Shown one piece after another: positions 61,901-64,000 of a stretch of 64,000 nt of DNA. The position numbers and the translations under genes were made by a program. Below the pieces are notes generated by a model. That model did no database searches, had not been told where the DNA came from, and saw only the letters and a program-made list of their open reading frames with translations. Numbering within the stretch: position 1 is the first letter of the stretch; every line of letters begins with the position of its first letter. The stretch is taken from contig NZ_RJVB01000001.1 of the NCBI RefSeq assembly GCF_003751505.1, forward strand, positions 310,001 to 374,000, in the 5' to 3' direction. This DNA is from Erwinia sp. JUb26 (lineage in GTDB: Bacteria; Pseudomonadota; Gammaproteobacteria; Enterobacterales; Enterobacteriaceae).

Positions 61901-62917
61901 ATGAGCGTAATTGAACTGGAAACGGTCAGAACACAGAGTAAACAGACCGGTGCACTGCTGGACGTGAAGGATCTGCGGGTGACTTTCAACACGCCGGACG
62001 GTGACGTCACGGCGGTCAACGACCTTAACTTCTCGCTGCGGGCGGGAGAAACGCTGGGGATCGTCGGTGAATCCGGCTCCGGCAAGTCACAAACCGCCTT
62101 CGCCCTGATGGGGCTGCTGGCCAGCAATGGCCGGATTGGCGGCTCGGCGCGCTTCAACGGCAACGAAATCCTCAATCTGCCGGAGAAAAAGCTGAACCGG
62201 CTGCGCGCCGAACAGATTGCGATGATATTTCAGGACCCTATGACCTCGCTGAACCCCTATATGCGCGTGGGGGAACAGCTGATGGAAGTGCTGCAGCTGC
62301 ATAAAGGTATGAACAGCGCCCAGGCGTTCGAAGAATCCGTGCGCATGCTGGATGCGGTGAAAATGCCGGAGGCGCGCAAGCGCATGAAGATGTTTCCGCA
62401 CGAATTTTCCGGCGGGATGCGTCAGCGCGTGATGATCGCCATGGCGCTGCTGTGCCGGCCTAAGCTGCTGATCGCCGACGAACCGACCACGGCGCTGGAC
62501 GTGACCGTTCAGGCGCAGATCATGACCTTGCTGAACGAGCTGAAGCGGGAGTTTAACACCGCCATTATTATGATCACCCACGATCTCGGCGTGGTGGCCG
62601 GGATCTGCGATCGGGTGCTGGTGATGTACGCCGGGCGCACCATGGAATACGGCAACGCGCGCGATGTCTTCTACCATCCTTCTCATCCGTACTCGATTGG
62701 GCTGCTGAACGCGGTGCCGCGTCTTGACGGCGAAGAGGGCGATACCTTAACGACCATTCCGGGCAATCCGCCCAATCTGCTGCGCCTGCCGAAGGGCTGT
62801 CCTTTTCAGCCTCGCTGTCCGCATGCGATGGAAATCTGCAGCACGGCGCCGCCGCTGGCCGGATTTGGTGAAGGGCGACTGCGCGCCTGCTTCAAACCGG
62901 TGGAGGAACTGGTATGA
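61901..62917 (+). CDS. oppD: Oligopeptide ABC transporter ATPase OppD
   Basis: 338 residues from ATG 61901, behind GGAG. Walker A GESGSGKS, signature [13 protein letters not shown], Walker [13 protein letters not shown]. The C-terminal [14 protein letters not shown] cysteine motif is typical of Opp/Dpp ATPases and may bind an Fe-S cluster. Its stop overlaps the oppF start (ATGA). Confidence 0.97.
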   Translation: MSVIELETVRTQSKQTGALLDVKDLRVTFNTPDGDVTAVNDLNFSLRAGETLGIVGESGSGKSQTAFALMGLLASNGRIGGSARFNGNEILNLPEKKLNRLRAEQIAMIFQDPMTSLNPYMRVGEQLMEVLQLHKGMNSAQAFEESVRMLDAVKMPEARKRMKMFPHEFSGGMRQRVMIAMALLCRPKLLIADEPTTALDVTVQAQIMTLLNELKREFNTAIIMITHDLGVVAGICDRVLVMYAGRTMEYGNARDVFYHPSHPYSIGLLNAVPRLDGEEGDTLTTIPGNPPNLLRLPKGCPFQPRCPHAMEICSTAPPLAGFGEGRLRACFKPVEELV

Positions 62918-63915
62918 CAACGGTTGCTGAAAAGAAAGTCCTGCTGGAAATCGCTGACCTGAAAGTCCACTTCGACATTAAAGACGGCCGTCAGTGGTTC
63001 TGGCAGCCGCCAAAAACGCTGAAGGCGGTGGATGGCGTCAGCCTGCGTCTTTATGAGGGGGAAACCCTCGGCGTGGTCGGTGAGTCCGGCTGCGGCAAGT
63101 CGACGCTTGCGCGGGCGATTATCGGGCTGGTGAAAGCCACCGAGGGACGCGTTGCCTGGCTGGGGCGTGACCTTCTGGGGCAGACGGCGGATGAATGGCG
63201 CGCCGCGCGCAGCGATATTCAGATGATATTCCAGGATCCGCTGGCTTCGCTGAATCCGCGCATGACCATCGGCGAAATTATCGCCGAGCCGCTGCGCACC
63301 TACCACCCGAAAATGGCACGTCAGGAAGTGAAAGAGCGCGTCAAGGCGATGATGCTGAAGGTCGGGCTGTTGCCCAATCTGATTAACCGCTACCCGCATG
63401 AGTTTTCCGGCGGCCAGTGCCAGCGTATCGGAATTGCCCGCGCGCTGATCCTGGAACCGAAACTGATTATCTGCGATGAGCCGGTGTCCGCGCTGGACGT
63501 GTCGATTCAGGCGCAGGTCGTCAATCTGCTGCAGAAACTGCAGCGTGAGATGGGCCTGTCGCTGATCTTCATTGCCCACGATCTGGCGGTGGTAAAACAC
63601 ATTTCCGACCGCGTGCTGGTGATGTATCTGGGACACGCGGTGGAGCTGGGCACCTACGATCAGGTTTACCAGAATCCGCAGCATCCCTACACCCGCGCAT
63701 TAATGTCTGCGGTGCCGATCCCGGATCCCGATCTGGAAAAGAATAAGGTGATTCAGCTACTGGACGGTGAACTGCCGTCGCCGATTAATCCGCCTTCAGG
63801 CTGCGTGTTCCGCACCCGCTGCCCGATTGCCGGGCCGGAATGCGCGAAAACCCGACCGCTACTGGAGGGCAGTTTCCGCCATGCGGTATCCTGTCTGAAG
63901 GTCGATCCGATGTAA
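62914..63915 (+). CDS. oppF: Oligopeptide ABC transporter ATPase OppF
   Basis: 333 residues. Walker A GESGCGKS, signature [13 protein letters not shown], Walker [13 protein letters not shown]. Cysteine motif [14 protein letters not shown] at the C-terminus. Overlaps oppD by four bases. Last gene of oppABCDF; a terminator follows. Confidence 0.97.
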   Translation: MTTVAEKKVLLEIADLKVHFDIKDGRQWFWQPPKTLKAVDGVSLRLYEGETLGVVGESGCGKSTLARAIIGLVKATEGRVAWLGRDLLGQTADEWRAARSDIQMIFQDPLASLNPRMTIGEIIAEPLRTYHPKMARQEVKERVKAMMLKVGLLPNLINRYPHEFSGGQCQRIGIARALILEPKLIICDEPVSALDVSIQAQVVNLLQKLQREMGLSLIFIAHDLAVVKHISDRVLVMYLGHAVELGTYDQVYQNPQHPYTRALMSAVPIPDPDLEKNKVIQLLDGELPSPINPPSGCVFRTRCPIAGPECAKTRPLLEGSFRHAVSCLKVDPM

Positions 63916-63938
63916 GCGACCGACCGCCATAAAAAGCC

Positions 63939-63974
63939 AAAACCCGCTTTGAACATTCAATGCGGGTTTTTTTT
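63939..63974 (+). terminator. opp operon terminator
   Basis: Stem AAAACCCGC / GCGGGTTTT, 14-base loop, then TTTT. Confidence 0.85.
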
Positions 63975-64000
63975 ACGGCAACTCGAAGTCTTACTCTTTC

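Noticed and set aside
60988-62175. 395-codon open frame on the minus strand opposite oppC/oppD
   Set aside because: It overlaps two certain genes completely, has no family motifs, and is a frame shadow of GC-rich codons (His/Gln/Arg-rich product).

Overview
The window is ordinary core chromosome of a gamma-proteobacterium of the order Enterobacterales. Proteins such as GapA, GalU, MsrB, SelD, OppC and NhaP2 read almost like their Escherichia coli counterparts. The gene order and the extra UDP-sugar genes beside hns fit Erwiniaceae (Erwinia/Pantoea type); that placement is inference. I see no rRNA, CRISPR array, prophage, intact insertion sequence or toxin/defence island. About 55 protein genes and two tRNA-Tyr genes are packed head to tail.

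Layout. 1-9.8 kb: a partial c-di-GMP phosphodiesterase (pdeD), sdaA, nudL-pabB (overlapping), yoaH, a RidA-family gene, a 698-base AT-rich spacer, the helicase yoaA, tsaB and a Slp-type lipoprotein. 9.9-12.9 kb: fadD with a FadR operator, and rnd with its UUG start. 13.0-19.3 kb: minCDE, ycgL, a secreted MltB-family lytic transglycosylase, ycgM, ycgN, dsbB, then fadR; the antiporter nhaB expected between the last two is missing. 19.3-26.8 kb: ycgB, the D-alanine catabolic pair dadA-dadX, a Bcr/CflA-type efflux pump and the antiporter nhaP2/cvrA. 27-41 kb: the stress kinase unit yeaG-yeaH behind a sigma-54 promoter, mipA, yeaE, yeaD, gapA, msrB, yeaC, pncA, ansA, sppA, ydjA, selD. 41-45 kb: topB, an 8-base tandem repeat, xthA-nudG, and two identical tRNA-Tyr genes behind a stringent-type promoter. 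45-52 kb: purU, ychJ, rssA-rssB, galU, ugd, a UDP-glucuronate 4-epimerase gene, hns. 52.9-64 kb: tdk, adhE, ychE, oppABCDF.

How the genes work together. FadR (18.5 kb) should repress fadD and perhaps itself. GalU, Ugd and the epimerase form a complete route from glucose-1-phosphate to UDP-galacturonate. DadX and DadA convert L-alanine through D-alanine to pyruvate. YeaG and YeaH are a nitrogen/stress kinase pair. XthA and NudG are translationally coupled and join DNA repair to nucleotide-pool cleaning. OppABCDF imports peptides.

Compared with E. coli, blocks lying on opposite sides of the terminus there are joined here at rnd/minE, nhaP2/yeaH and xthA/tRNA-Tyr. The most useful leads are regulatory or evolutionary: the yeaG sigma-54 promoter, a LexA-like box one base short before yoaA, a FadR-like site over the fadR promoter, a possible regulator relic where nhaB should be, decayed reading frames in the yoaA spacer, and the long oppA leader. 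I found no convincing previously undescribed multi-gene system.
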